Assembly: GCF_025567525.1 (NCBI RefSeq)
Contig: NZ_JAOQJY010000005.1
Coordinates: forward strand, 124,001-188,000
DNA length: 64,000 bases
Direction: 5' to 3'
From: Gallintestinimicrobium propionicum
GTDB taxonomy: Bacteria > Bacillota > Clostridia > Lachnospirales > Lachnospiraceae
Each line of letters opens with the position of its first letter. Positions within the stretch are counted from its first letter, which is position 1. The notes beneath the pieces were generated by a model, which saw only the letters and a program-made list of their open reading frames with translations, did no database searches and was not told where the DNA came from. The position numbers were made by a program, and so were the translations under genes. Of this stretch, positions 38,975 to 47,747 are shown piece after piece.

Positions 38975-40339
38975 ATGGCAAAGGATAGGACAAAAGATTT
39001 GACCCAGGGAACTCCCTGGAAGGTGATTGCCGGGTTTTCACTGCCGGTAATCGGTGGAAATCTGTTCCAACTGTTCTATACGCTGGCAGACAGTATGATT
39101 GTCGGAAGGACGCTGGGGGCGGATGCGCTGGCTGCGGTCGGGGCTACGGCGACGATCGTATATTTTGTGCTGTGCTTCATTCAGGGACTGACCGGCGGAT
39201 GTGGAATTTTACTGGGACAGGCATTCGGCGCGGGAAATGAAAAACAGGTACGCGAATCCGTATCGGCGTCTGTATGGATCAGCGCGCTGTTTACAATCGT
39301 ATTGACGGTTCTGTGCTGTAGCATGGTGCATCCGATTCTGCGGATGTTAAACACGCCGGTGGATATTTACGACCGGACGTATACCTACCTGTTTATTATC
39401 TTTCTGGGAAACGGCGCTACGGTCTTTTATAATATGATTTCCAATATTCTGCGCGCGTTGGGAGATTCCCGGACACCGCTGTATTTTCTGATTTTTTCTT
39501 CGGTGTTAAATGTTGTGCTGGACGTGGTATTTATCGTTCCGTTCGGCATGGACGTGGCGGGAGCTGCATGGGCGACCGTGCTGGCGCAGGCAATTTCCGC
39601 GGCATTGTGCATTGTGTTTGCGCTGAAACGTTTTACAATCCTGCATTTTTCTGCGAGAGAATGGTGGTTTTCTGCAGAGGCGGCATGGCGTCATTTAAAA
39701 GTCGGATTCCCGATGGGATTCCAGATGTCCGTCATGTGTATCGGTCAACTTGCGATGCAGGCGGCGGTCAACCGGATCGGTACGAGTGCGATTGCAGGCT
39801 ATACGGCGGCAAACAAGGTGGATCAGCTCTCCGTTTTAGTGGATAACGCGGTCGGAATCGGCATCGCCAACTATGTTGCGCAAAACTATGGTGCAGGCAA
39901 AATGGACCGGATCAAAAAAGGTGTATGGCATTGCTTTTTAATGCTGACGGCGATGAATTTTGCGATGGGAGCGCTGCTTTTACTGGGACAGAACTTCGTT
40001 GTCCCGATGTTTGTCACAAACCCGACGGCGGAAATCATGCAGTATTCCAAAGATTATCTGTTCACGGTTGTGCCGTTTTATTTCTTTCTGGGGGCGCTGC
40101 TTGTTTACCGCACCGCGATCCAGAGCGTGGGCAATACCTGGGCACCGTTTGCAGCCTGCGTGATTGAGCTGGCTGCGAGAATTCTGTGTGCGTCTGTGTT
40201 GTCCGTTCCGTTTGGCTACCGTGCCGTCTGCTTTGCAACTCCATTTGCATGGCTGACCGCCCTTTCCTTACTGATTCCGGTTTATATCGTCCTGATCCGG
40301 AAGCTGGATGGTGGACAAAGCACCCAAACAAAAACCTGA
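38975..40339 (+). CDS. MATE-family multidrug/cation efflux transporter
   Basis: 454 residues, about 12 membrane segments in two similar halves. Typical MATE features: TQGTPWKVIAGFSLPVIGGNLFQLFYTLADSMIVGRTLG (N-terminal helix 1 with DSMIVGR), GLTGGCGILLGQAFGAGNEKQVR (QAFGAG), RTYTYLFIIFLGNGATVFYNM, GDSRTPLYF, and in the second half VDNAVGIGIANYVAQNYGAGK. Exports drugs or metabolites using an Na+ or H+ gradient; substrate cannot be read from sequence. AGGAGC before the ATG. hflX follows closely (13 bp). Confidence 0.93.
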   Translation: MAKDRTKDLTQGTPWKVIAGFSLPVIGGNLFQLFYTLADSMIVGRTLGADALAAVGATATIVYFVLCFIQGLTGGCGILLGQAFGAGNEKQVRESVSASVWISALFTIVLTVLCCSMVHPILRMLNTPVDIYDRTYTYLFIIFLGNGATVFYNMISNILRALGDSRTPLYFLIFSSVLNVVLDVVFIVPFGMDVAGAAWATVLAQAISAALCIVFALKRFTILHFSAREWWFSAEAAWRHLKVGFPMGFQMSVMCIGQLAMQAAVNRIGTSAIAGYTAANKVDQLSVLVDNAVGIGIANYVAQNYGAGKMDRIKKGVWHCFLMLTAMNFAMGALLLLGQNFVVPMFVTNPTAEIMQYSKDYLFTVVPFYFFLGALLVYRTAIQSVGNTWAPFAACVIELAARILCASVLSVPFGYRAVCFATPFAWLTALSLLIPVYIVLIRKLDGGQSTQTKT

Positions 40340-40352
40340 ACAGGAGGTATCA

Positions 40353-41681
40353 ATGCAAAAAGCAATATTAGTAGGGGTTAATCTAAACGAAAATCTGGAT
40401 TTTGACCATTCGATGGAGGAGCTGGAAAACCTTGCGGAGGCGTGTGAGATCGAAGCAGCGGCGCAGGTTGTGCAGAATCTTCCGATGGTCAATAATGCCT
40501 TTTATATCGGGACAGGAAAGGTGGAAGAGGTCAAAAATCTGGTTTCCATGCTGGATGCAGACTGCGTGATTTTTGACAACTCCCTGACACCGTCCCAACA
40601 GAGAAACCTGCAGAATCAGCTGGAGGTTCCGGTCTGGGATCGGACGAACCTGATTCTGGAAATTTTTGACAGGCGCGCTCGGACAAAAGAAGCCCGTCTG
40701 CAGGTCGAAAGTGCGAATCTTCAGTATCTTCTGCCGCGTCTGGTCGGAATGCGGGATGCGCTTTCCAGACAGGGCGGCGGCGCCGGAGCGGGCGGCGGTG
40801 CCGGTGCCGGCGGTGGTCTTTCCAACAAGGGTGCCGGTGAAAAGAAGCTGGAGCTCGACCGCAGAAGGATTGAAAAGCGTATCAGCGAGCTGAACCGGGA
40901 ATTAAAGGTCATGGAAAAGGACCGGGAGACACAGCGCAAGCGCCGGAAAGAAAGCGAACTGCCGTCGGTGGCTCTGGTAGGCTATACAAACGCGGGTAAG
41001 TCGACGCTGATGAACAAAATGTTGGACATCTGGATGGGCGACACGGAGAAAAAGGTTCTGGAAAAGGATATGCTGTTCGCCACGCTGGATACGACGGTGC
41101 GCAGAATCAGCCCCGGAGATAACCGGGATTTTCTGCTGTCGGATACGGTAGGGTTTATCAGCCAGCTGCCGCATACGCTGGTCAAGGCATTCCGCTCCAC
41201 ACTGGAAGAAGCATGCACGGCAGATCTGCTGCTGCAGGTGGTCGATTTTTCCGATCCGCATCACCGAGAGCAGATGGAGGTGACACAAGAGACGTTAAAA
41301 GAGCTGCAGGCGGGACAGATTCCCTGTCTGTATGTGATGAATAAAGCCGATCTTGTGATGGAAGAAAGCGAGCTTCCCAAAGTTTTAGGCGATCGGATTT
41401 ATCTGTCTGCGAAGCAGGGAATTGGGCTTGCCGAATTGCTGGAGCTGATTCAGAAGAAGCTGTTTGGCGATTACCGGGAATGCACGTTTTTGATTCCGTA
41501 TACGGATGGTGCGGCGGTTTCGAGGCTGCAGGAGCAGGCGCTTGTGCGCAGCATTTCCTATGAGGCAGACGGCGTGCTGATTTCCGTGTCGTGTAAAGAA
41601 AGCGACGCCGGGCGGTATGCAGCGTATGCGGTAAGTACCTCGGACGATGCGGAAACGGCGTTTGAAAGGGAAGGCGCGTAG
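40353..41681 (+). CDS. hflX: Ribosome-associated GTPase HflX
   Basis: 442 residues from the ATG at 40353 (AGGAGG 7 nt upstream); the earlier ATG 40308 is inside the MATE gene. N-terminal HflX domain (FYIGTGKVEEVKNLV; CVIFDNSLTPSQQRNLQ; DRTNLILEIFDRRARTKEARLQVE), a Gly-rich GGGAGAGGG segment, coiled linker, then G domain (GYTNAGKSTLMN, TLDTTVRRI, LSDTVGFISQLPHTLV, MNKADLV). HflX rescues stalled 70S ribosomes and splits subunits. Full length. Confidence 0.95.
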   Translation: MQKAILVGVNLNENLDFDHSMEELENLAEACEIEAAAQVVQNLPMVNNAFYIGTGKVEEVKNLVSMLDADCVIFDNSLTPSQQRNLQNQLEVPVWDRTNLILEIFDRRARTKEARLQVESANLQYLLPRLVGMRDALSRQGGGAGAGGGAGAGGGLSNKGAGEKKLELDRRRIEKRISELNRELKVMEKDRETQRKRRKESELPSVALVGYTNAGKSTLMNKMLDIWMGDTEKKVLEKDMLFATLDTTVRRISPGDNRDFLLSDTVGFISQLPHTLVKAFRSTLEEACTADLLLQVVDFSDPHHREQMEVTQETLKELQAGQIPCLYVMNKADLVMEESELPKVLGDRIYLSAKQGIGLAELLELIQKKLFGDYRECTFLIPYTDGAAVSRLQEQALVRSISYEADGVLISVSCKESDAGRYAAYAVSTSDDAETAFEREGA

Positions 41682-41777
41682 GGGGCGGCTGGCAGCTCAT
41701 GACATGAGGCATGTGTGGATGGAAAGTGTGCAGCCATTGTGTTTCGAAAGCAGGCTTGCACAGAAAGAAGGCAAAGT

Positions 41778-42014
41778 ATGGGTGTCAGAATGATGGAGTT
41801 TAAAATGGAGCGCCCGGGTCTGTTAAAAGAGGGCGACCATGTGACCGTGACGGAGGGCGTACTTCCGAGCAATTATTATTATACGATCGATCCGTCCCTT
41901 GCGATGTCGGGCAATTATCCGTTCCGGGAGCGTTTGCTTGCGAGGGAGGGCGATGTGACGAGCGTTGTAGAAAATCCAAGGGGATTTTATGTGACTGTGG
42001 CATTTTCGGAGTGA
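41778..42014 (+). CDS. Conserved small protein of unknown function
   Basis: 78 residues; start at 41778 after GAAGG, with internal ATGs at 41790 and nearby also possible. Contains the motif FKMERPGLLKEGDHVTV, then SNYYYTIDPSLAMSGNYPFRERL and VVENPRGFYVTVAF. No membrane segment. I recognise no named family. Located between hflX and ridA, with a promoter for ridA immediately downstream. Confidence 0.65.
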   Translation: MGVRMMEFKMERPGLLKEGDHVTVTEGVLPSNYYYTIDPSLAMSGNYPFRERLLAREGDVTSVVENPRGFYVTVAFSE

Positions 42015-42040
42015 CAGTACAGGAAAAAGCGTGCTATACT
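42011..42040 (+). promoter_or_regulatory. ridA: ridA promoter
   Basis: GTGACA (42011-42016), 18-bp spacer, TATACT (42035-42040) with TGC before it. Confidence 0.65.
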
Positions 42041-42088
42041 AAAAAACGAAAGCCCCGAAGCGGGACGTACCCAGAGGAGGAAAAAGAC

Positions 42089-42469
42089 ATGTTTAAAGTA
42101 ATTTCAACTGTGAAAGCACCGGCTGCAATCGGCCCTTATTCTCAGGCGATCGTTGCAGGAGATTTCTTATTTGCATCCGGACAGATTCCGATCAACCCGG
42201 CAAACGGAGCGATCGAAGCGGAAGGCATCGAGGCGCAGACAGAGCAGGTCATGAAAAATATCGGCGCAATTTTGACTGAGGCCGGAACCAACTATACCCA
42301 TGTGGTAAAGACAACCTGCTTTTTGGATGATATGGGCGATTTCGCTGCATTTAACGCAGTATACGAAAAATATTTTACCGGAAAGCCCGCAAGAAGCTGT
42401 GTTGCAGTGAAAAAGCTTCCCAAGGATGTTTTATGTGAAGTAGAAGTAGTCGCTTATTTAGGAGAATAA
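42089..42469 (+). CDS. ridA: RidA family 2-iminobutanoate/2-iminopropanoate deaminase
   Basis: 126 residues from the ATG at 42089 (AGAGGAGG 9 nt upstream). Hydrolyses reactive enamine/imine intermediates formed by PLP enzymes. Signature: APAAIGPYSQAIVAGDFLFASGQIPINP, EQTEQVMKNIGAILTEAG, KTTCFLDDMGDFAAFNAVYEKYF, and PARSCVAVKKLPKDVLCEVEVVA with the substrate-binding Arg (in ARSCV) and Glu. Full length homotrimer family member. aroK begins 4 bp after its stop. Confidence 0.95.
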   Translation: MFKVISTVKAPAAIGPYSQAIVAGDFLFASGQIPINPANGAIEAEGIEAQTEQVMKNIGAILTEAGTNYTHVVKTTCFLDDMGDFAAFNAVYEKYFTGKPARSCVAVKKLPKDVLCEVEVVAYLGE

Positions 42470-42473
42470 TCCT

Positions 42474-42971
42474 ATGAAAAATCTGATACTGATTGGCATG
42501 CCCGGCGCAGGAAAAAGCACGGTCGGTGTCGTGCTTGCAAAGCAGCAGGGATATCATTTCGTGGATTCCGATCTGGTCATTCAGGAGCAAACCGGACTTT
42601 TACTGCATGAGATCATAGAACAGCAGGGCGACGACGGTTTCCGGCAGGTGGAAAACCGGATCAATGCGGATCTGGCAGTCAAGCATTCTGTCATTGCGAC
42701 CGGCGGCAGCGTGATTTATGGGCGGGAAGCCATGCAGCATCTGAAAAAAATCGGTGTTGTAATCTATCTGAAGCTGTCGTGCGAATCGATCGCAGCGCGT
42801 CTGGGCGATCTGCGCAAACGCGGCATTACGCTGCGGGAGGGACAGACGCTGCAGCAGCTTTACGATGAGCGTGTCCCGCTATACGAGCGTTATGCGGACA
42901 TTACAGTGGACTGTGAAAACAAAAGTATTCGGGAGATTGTTGCAGAGATTGTGGCAAGACTGCCGAAGTGA
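42474..42971 (+). CDS. aroK: Shikimate kinase
   Basis: 165 residues. P-loop GMPGAGKSTVGVVLA near residue 8, DSDLVIQEQTG (shikimate-binding Asp), FRQVENRI, ATGGSVIYG, RLGDLRKRGITL (lid Arg), RVPLYERYADI. Phosphorylates shikimate in aromatic amino acid synthesis. Stands apart from other aro genes but adjacent to ridA, with GGAG just upstream (overlapping the ridA stop region). Confidence 0.93.
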   Translation: MKNLILIGMPGAGKSTVGVVLAKQQGYHFVDSDLVIQEQTGLLLHEIIEQQGDDGFRQVENRINADLAVKHSVIATGGSVIYGREAMQHLKKIGVVIYLKLSCESIAARLGDLRKRGITLREGQTLQQLYDERVPLYERYADITVDCENKSIREIVAEIVARLPK

Positions 42972-42989
42972 CAACAGGGGACAAGACAA

Positions 42990-43916
42990 ATGAAACAGCA
43001 GTTTGAATCTGTACGGAGCGGCTTTTTGCTGCTTCTTGCCGCATTTATCTGGGGCATTGCCTTTGTGGCGCAGAGTGTTGGAATGGATTACATGGGGCCG
43101 TGTACGTTTAATGCATCTCGGTTTTTAATTGGCGGCGTTGTGCTCCTGCCGGTGATCTGGACAAAAGAACGGATGGAAGCAAAAAAAGGCGCAACAGGAG
43201 CTCCTGCGAAAAAAAATAAATCCGGTGCGCTTTTGCCTGGCGGCGTATGCTGCGGTATCGCGCTGTGTGCGGCAAGCCTTCTGCAGCAGTTTGGTATCCG
43301 GTATACGTCAGTGGGAAAAGCAGGATTCCTGACGACGCTCTATATCGTTATCGTGCCGCTGCTCGGGATTTTTGTGCGCCGCATTCCAGGTGTGAAGGTA
43401 TGGTGCAGCGTTGTGGTTGCGTTAATCGGAATGTATCTTCTATGTATTTCCGGAAGCGTTCGGATCGGACTGGGGGATGCGCTGGTGATTGGCTGCGCGT
43501 TAGTATTTTCTATTCATATTCTGGTGGTGGATCATTTCGCAGAGCAGGTGGATGGCGTAAAGCTTTCGTGTCTGCAGTTTCTGACGAGCGGTGTCATCTG
43601 TCTGGTGCTTGCGTTTTTGACGGAGCATCCGTCCTGGGATGCATTGTTTGCCGGAATCGTGCCGGTTTTATACGCGGGCGTTCTGTCCAGCGGCGTTGGG
43701 TATACGCTTCAGGTTGTTGGACAGAAAAAAGTGGAGCCAACAGCGGCATCCCTGCTTTTGAGCATGGAATCTGTTTTTTCCGTGCTGGCAGGCTGGGTGA
43801 TTCTGGGACAGAAGCTTTCGGCGCGGGAGCTTTTTGGCTGCGCGCTCGTGTTTGCGGCGGTGATCTGTGTACAGCTTCCGGATAAAAAGAAAGCAAAACA
43901 GGTGGAAACAGCCTGA
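42990..43916 (+). CDS. EamA/DMT-superfamily transporter
   Basis: 308 residues, about ten hydrophobic segments in two EamA repeats (first about 8-150: LLLLAAFIWGIAFVAQSVG, CTFNASRFLIGGVVLLPV, YTSVGKAGFLTTLYIVIVP; second about 165-300: LVIGCALVFSIHILVVDHF, LYAGVLSSGVGYTLQVVGQ, EPTAASLLLSMESVFSVLAGW). Probable metabolite exporter; the substrate is unknown. Follows aroK by 18 bp, so linkage to aromatic metabolites is possible but unproven. Confidence 0.9.
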   Translation: MKQQFESVRSGFLLLLAAFIWGIAFVAQSVGMDYMGPCTFNASRFLIGGVVLLPVIWTKERMEAKKGATGAPAKKNKSGALLPGGVCCGIALCAASLLQQFGIRYTSVGKAGFLTTLYIVIVPLLGIFVRRIPGVKVWCSVVVALIGMYLLCISGSVRIGLGDALVIGCALVFSIHILVVDHFAEQVDGVKLSCLQFLTSGVICLVLAFLTEHPSWDALFAGIVPVLYAGVLSSGVGYTLQVVGQKKVEPTAASLLLSMESVFSVLAGWVILGQKLSARELFGCALVFAAVICVQLPDKKKAKQVETA

Positions 43917-43970
43917 AAAGTGGCGTGTATTGCACGAAAAGATGTATACTTCAGAAGGGAGAAGATGGGG

Positions 43971-45164
43971 ATGAAGGAACTTTCAAAAGAAGTAAGGGAG
44001 ATTATGAAAGAATACATCGGCGACAACAGTGTAGCGGGTGTGACAGTGCTGGCGGTGAAGGATGGAAAAGAAATCTGCGACTGTCAGGAAGGCATGGCGG
44101 ATATCGAAAATGGACGTGCGATGAAGCGCGATACGATTTTTCGGTTATATTCCCAGACGAAACCGGTTACCGGAGCGGCTGCGATGATTTTGATGGAGCG
44201 CGGAAAGCTGGATCTGTATCAGCCGGTTGCAGAATATCTGCCTGCATTCCGCGAACAAAAAATCTGGCGCAACGGCAGATGCGAAGCACTTTTGCCTGGA
44301 GAACGGGAGATGCTGGTTGTCGATCTTTTACGGATGACGTCGGGGCTGATTTATGGCGATACGACGACGGAGCCGGGGCGGATGTATGAGCACGTTTTCG
44401 AAGAGGGAAAGGAACGGATGCATACGCTGGAGGCGATGACGACAAGGAATGTGGCGGATGCACTGGCAAAGTGCCCGCTGCTTTATGCGCCCGGGCAGGG
44501 CTGGCAGTACGGTTCCTCTGCAGATGTGCTCGGTGCGATTATTGAAGCTGCGTCCGGCAAACGGTTCGGGGAATTTTTGCAAGAAGAAATTTTCGAGCCG
44601 CTTGGAATGAAGGATACGGCGTTTTGGGTACCGGAGGAAAAGCAGGACCGGCTGGCGGCAGTATACCAGACTGAAATTGACCAAAATGGTCAAAACGTAC
44701 TGAAGCGCTATACGCAGGATCATCTGGTCGTTGCAAACCGGATGGAAAAGTCCCCTGCCTTTGAGTCGGGCGGAGCGGGACTTGCTTCGACGCTGGATGA
44801 TTATATGAAATTTGCGCAGATGCTGATGCAGGGCGGAAGCTTAAACGGCGTGCGGGTGCTGAGCGAAAAGACGACGAAGTATTTTACCAGTCCGGAGCTG
44901 ATGCCGGTTTCTCAGAAGGTATTTTCTGAATGGGTCGGACTGGATGGCTACAGCTACGGCAACCTGATGCGCGTCTGCAAAAATCCGGCGCAGTGCGGTT
45001 ATCTTGCAATGCAGGATGAATATGGTTGGGACGGCTGGCTGGGTGTTTACTTTGCAAACCTGCCTAATGAAAAGACGACCATTCTGATGGGGATGCAGAA
45101 GGTGGACGCAGGCACGTTTTCCATGACCCGCAAAATCCGCAATCGGATTGTGAGCAAGCTGTAA
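43971..45164 (+). CDS. Serine hydrolase, beta-lactamase/class C-like family
   Basis: 397 residues from ATG 43971 (AAGGGAG 9 nt upstream; ATG 43965 is only 3 nt from it). No signal peptide. Motifs: nucleophile Ser-x-x-Lys in FRLYSQTKPVTGAAAMIL near residue 60, the Tyr motif WQYGSSADVLGAIIE near 185, and GGAGLASTLDDYMKFAQM near 270. This family includes esterases, D-aminopeptidases and penicillin-binding-like enzymes; true beta-lactam resistance cannot be concluded, and cytosolic location argues for an esterase-like role. Confidence 0.85.
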   Translation: MKELSKEVREIMKEYIGDNSVAGVTVLAVKDGKEICDCQEGMADIENGRAMKRDTIFRLYSQTKPVTGAAAMILMERGKLDLYQPVAEYLPAFREQKIWRNGRCEALLPGEREMLVVDLLRMTSGLIYGDTTTEPGRMYEHVFEEGKERMHTLEAMTTRNVADALAKCPLLYAPGQGWQYGSSADVLGAIIEAASGKRFGEFLQEEIFEPLGMKDTAFWVPEEKQDRLAAVYQTEIDQNGQNVLKRYTQDHLVVANRMEKSPAFESGGAGLASTLDDYMKFAQMLMQGGSLNGVRVLSEKTTKYFTSPELMPVSQKVFSEWVGLDGYSYGNLMRVCKNPAQCGYLAMQDEYGWDGWLGVYFANLPNEKTTILMGMQKVDAGTFSMTRKIRNRIVSKL

Positions 45165-45385
45165 AGAAAATAGAAAATTCCGCTTCGCCGGGAAATTGCT
45201 GCCTACCAGAAAACACAGAAAAAGAGCGTATGAAGGAGCCCTTTTTTTTAATTCCAACCCGGAGAAATCTGGTTTTCTGAAGTTTATTGCTGCCGGAAAA
45301 GTACGTTTTCACGGAATTGCATTGCAGTTTAAAACCGTGTAGAATATATAACTAGCTTTTACAATCAAATGGAAGGACTGTAAAA
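45165..45385. other. Intergenic region before the surface-polymer group
   Basis: 220 bp with a T8 tract at 45242-45249 lacking a good stem, and the promoter at 45317-45345. No gene seen. Confidence 0.5.
45317..45345 (+). promoter_or_regulatory. Promoter of the sugar transferase gene
   Basis: TTGCAT (45317-45322), 17-bp spacer, TAGAAT (45340-45345). Confidence 0.75.
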
Positions 45386-46804
45386 ATGTATCAGAGAAGA
45401 TCGAATCTGCAGAATCTGATGATTTTGCTGCTGGACTGTCTGACGATTGTCGTGAGCCTGATTCTGGCAAACTATATTCGAAATGGTCGGTTGTTTGAGA
45501 GCGATGATGCCCGGATGGATTTCGGCCTTTTGCTCGGAGCAGTGCTTGTCGTTTTTCTGGCAATGAACCTGTTTGGCAGCCTGTACCGGAACATGATGCT
45601 GCGGGGACCGCTGCATGAATGCATGTGTGTGATTCGCAATAATGCAATCAGTTTTGCGGGCGCGGCGGTTGTACTGTATTTTATGGGACTGCTGGATGCT
45701 TACTCGCGTCTGGTGTTCTTCTATTTTCTTCTGATTGACTGTATCCTGATGCTGATTGTGCACCAGCTCTGGAAAAAATGTCTGCCGTCTTTGTATCGGA
45801 TTTTTCGGGAGAGCAGGAAGACGCTGTTGGTTGCGGACGATGTGTTCGCAGTGCCGCTCGTCATGGATATGAAAAATTTTAAGGATTACAGCTATGAGTT
45901 CTGCGGATTGGCATTTCTGGGCGAGAAACCGGAAAATGGCGAGGTCGGCGGAATGTCGGTCGTAGCTGGGGCAGATGATCTGATCGATTACTGTAAAAGC
46001 GCGTCTCTGGATGAAGTGATCGTTGCAGTTGCGGATACCCAGAGCAAAGAGATGAAGCATGTTTTGGAAACGCTGGCAGAAATGGGACTGACGATTCATT
46101 ACCGGATTCCTGTTCCGGAGCTGTCCGGTGCGAGCCAGAAAGCTCTGACGCAGTTTGGGCGCTTTTATACGATTACCTATGCGAATCGTTTTGTACCGGT
46201 TGGGCAGCTGGCGATGAAGCGGCTGCTGGATCTGGTCGGAGCGCTGGTCGGCTGTGTATTTTTAGGAATATTGACGGTGATCGTCGGGCCGATGATCAAG
46301 CTGGAGTCTCCTGGACCGATTTTCTTTGCACAGAAACGGGTTGGACGGAACGGCAGAATTTTTAAAATGTACAAATTCCGTTCCATGTATGCGGATGCGG
46401 AAGAGCGCAAAAAAGAACTGATGGCGCAGAATGAAATGAACGGCCTGATGTTCAAGATGGAAAATGATCCGCGGATTACAAAGACGGGGGCTTTCTTACG
46501 GAAGACGAGCCTGGATGAATTTCCGCAGTTTATCAATATTTTAAAGGGCGATATGAGCCTTGTGGGAACCCGTCCGCCGACGTTGGATGAGTTTGCACAG
46601 TACAGCCCATATCATAAGAAACGCTTGAGCTTTCGTCCCGGTCTGACCGGAATGTGGCAGGTGAGCGGGCGCAGCGACATAACGGATTTCGAAGAAATTG
46701 TAAAGCTGGATGTAGAGTATATTGATAACTGGTCTTTCTGGCTGGACATTAAGATTTTATTGAAAACTTTCCTGGAGGTCTTTACACAAAAGGGCGCCAG
46801 ATAA
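45386..46804 (+). CDS. Exopolysaccharide initiating polyprenyl glycosylphosphotransferase
   Basis: 472 residues, GGAAGG before the ATG. Four N-terminal membrane segments (about residues 9-120), a nucleotide-binding-like middle domain, a fifth membrane helix (RLLDLVGALVGCVFLGILTVIVGP) and the bacterial sugar transferase domain: LESPGPIFFAQKRVGRNGRIFKMYKFRSM, KTGAFLRKTSLDEFPQFINILKGDMSLVGTRPP, RPGLTGMWQVSGRSDI. Transfers a sugar-1-phosphate from a UDP-sugar to undecaprenyl phosphate, starting capsule or exopolysaccharide synthesis. No further glycosyltransferases follow; instead come a sortase-like lipoprotein and an LCP enzyme, suggesting attachment of a surface polymer. Confidence 0.92.
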   Translation: MYQRRSNLQNLMILLLDCLTIVVSLILANYIRNGRLFESDDARMDFGLLLGAVLVVFLAMNLFGSLYRNMMLRGPLHECMCVIRNNAISFAGAAVVLYFMGLLDAYSRLVFFYFLLIDCILMLIVHQLWKKCLPSLYRIFRESRKTLLVADDVFAVPLVMDMKNFKDYSYEFCGLAFLGEKPENGEVGGMSVVAGADDLIDYCKSASLDEVIVAVADTQSKEMKHVLETLAEMGLTIHYRIPVPELSGASQKALTQFGRFYTITYANRFVPVGQLAMKRLLDLVGALVGCVFLGILTVIVGPMIKLESPGPIFFAQKRVGRNGRIFKMYKFRSMYADAEERKKELMAQNEMNGLMFKMENDPRITKTGAFLRKTSLDEFPQFINILKGDMSLVGTRPPTLDEFAQYSPYHKKRLSFRPGLTGMWQVSGRSDITDFEEIVKLDVEYIDNWSFWLDIKILLKTFLEVFTQKGAR

Positions 46805-46826
46805 AAGACAGTTTTAATGATTCATA

Positions 46827-46861
46827 ACAATAGAGTGTTCCCAAAGTGTACATTTTATTCA
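46827..46861. repeat. 35-bp ACAATAG hairpin repeat, copy 2 (diverged)
   Basis: Begins ACAATAGAGTG, ends TTTTATTCA; two bases separate it from copy 3, giving a tandem dimer. Confidence 0.65.
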
Positions 46862-46863
46862 TG

Positions 46864-46898
46864 ACAATAGAATGCTCGCAGAGCGTGCATTCTATTGT
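46864..46898. repeat. 35-bp ACAATAG hairpin repeat, copy 3 (perfect)
   Basis: Arms ACAATAGAATGC and GCATTCTATTGT are exact reverse complements around an 11-nt loop TCGCAGAGCGT. The ATG at 46872 inside it is not a real start. Confidence 0.9.
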
Positions 46899-46943
46899 TG
46901 CCTGGGTATTTGGCTGCGTATTGCGGCAGAATGTGAGGAGAAT

Positions 46944-47747
46944 TTGAAAAAAAGAAAACCGGCAGCCTGTAACGGGCTGTTGAGAGGAATTCTGACAGGC
47001 ATCTGTGTTTTTGGAGTAACGCTGTCCGGATGCAGCTCTTCGAATCCGGAGACGGCGGATACGACAGGCGCTGAGACAATAACGCAGAGCAGCTCTGCAG
47101 AGGAAACTTCTATCGAAGAAGCAGAGGCAGCAGTGGATGCAGCACAGGTGGAAGCGGTTCTGCAGTCGGATGCAGAAATTCCTTTGAAATTGAATGAGCT
47201 CTGCGCGCTGAATGCAGATGCATATGCGTGGCTGGAAATTCCTGGAACGGGCATCAGCCAGCCAATTCTGCAGAGCAGCATAGACGATGAATATTATCTA
47301 ACCCATAACGTTGCAAAGGAAGAGGCGGAAGATGGGGCAATTTATACAGAGACAGCCAACGATATAGATTTTTCTGATGGCAATACCGTGATTTACGGAC
47401 ATAACACCTTGGATCGTTTTGGAAAGCTTCATGAGTATCAGGATCGTACTTTTTTTGATGAAAATCGGGAAGTGCGGATTTATCTGCCGGAGAAGATGCT
47501 TGTCTACCGCATTTTTGCAGCATATCCGTATGACGACAGGCATCTGATTGCCGCATATGATTTTTCAGATCCGATTATTTTCCGCAATTATCTGGAAGAA
47601 GTCTTTTCCATTCGTCAGATCGATGCTTTTATCGATGATACGATGGATGTGACGGAAGATGACAAGCTGATTACGCTGGAAACCGGTGTGAGCGACGAGC
47701 CGGATCAGAGGTATCTGGTGCAGGCAGTTTTGGTTGAGGAACAGTAA
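46944..47747 (+). CDS. Class B sortase-like lipoprotein lacking the catalytic cysteine
   Basis: 267 residues from a TTG at 46944 (GTGAGGAG just upstream); the ATG at 46872 falls in a hairpin repeat and would spoil the signal. Lipoprotein signal with lipobox LSGC near residue 30. The sortase B fold is clear: AYAWLEIPGTGISQPILQS, DDEYYLTHN, DGNTVIYGHNTLDRFGKLHEY (catalytic His kept), RIYLPEKMLVYRIFA, then DKLITLETG where sortases have TLxTC. The codon is GGT (Gly) instead of Cys; the Arg in DQRYLVQAVL is kept. It is therefore probably a non-catalytic sortase fold on the outer membrane face. Overlaps the LCP gene start by one base, implying a joint role. Confidence 0.8.
   Translation: MKKRKPAACNGLLRGILTGICVFGVTLSGCSSSNPETADTTGAETITQSSSAEETSIEEAEAAVDAAQVEAVLQSDAEIPLKLNELCALNADAYAWLEIPGTGISQPILQSSIDDEYYLTHNVAKEEAEDGAIYTETANDIDFSDGNTVIYGHNTLDRFGKLHEYQDRTFFDENREVRIYLPEKMLVYRIFAAYPYDDRHLIAAYDFSDPIIFRNYLEEVFSIRQIDAFIDDTMDVTEDDKLITLETGVSDEPDQRYLVQAVLVEEQ

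Noticed and set aside
43971..45164. True beta-lactamase resistance gene
   Set aside because: No signal peptide and only generic serine-hydrolase motifs; esterase-like function is at least as likely.
46872..46943. Upstream ATG for the sortase-like protein
   Set aside because: The ATG is inside a hairpin repeat, lacks a ribosome site, and would place extra residues before the lipoprotein signal.
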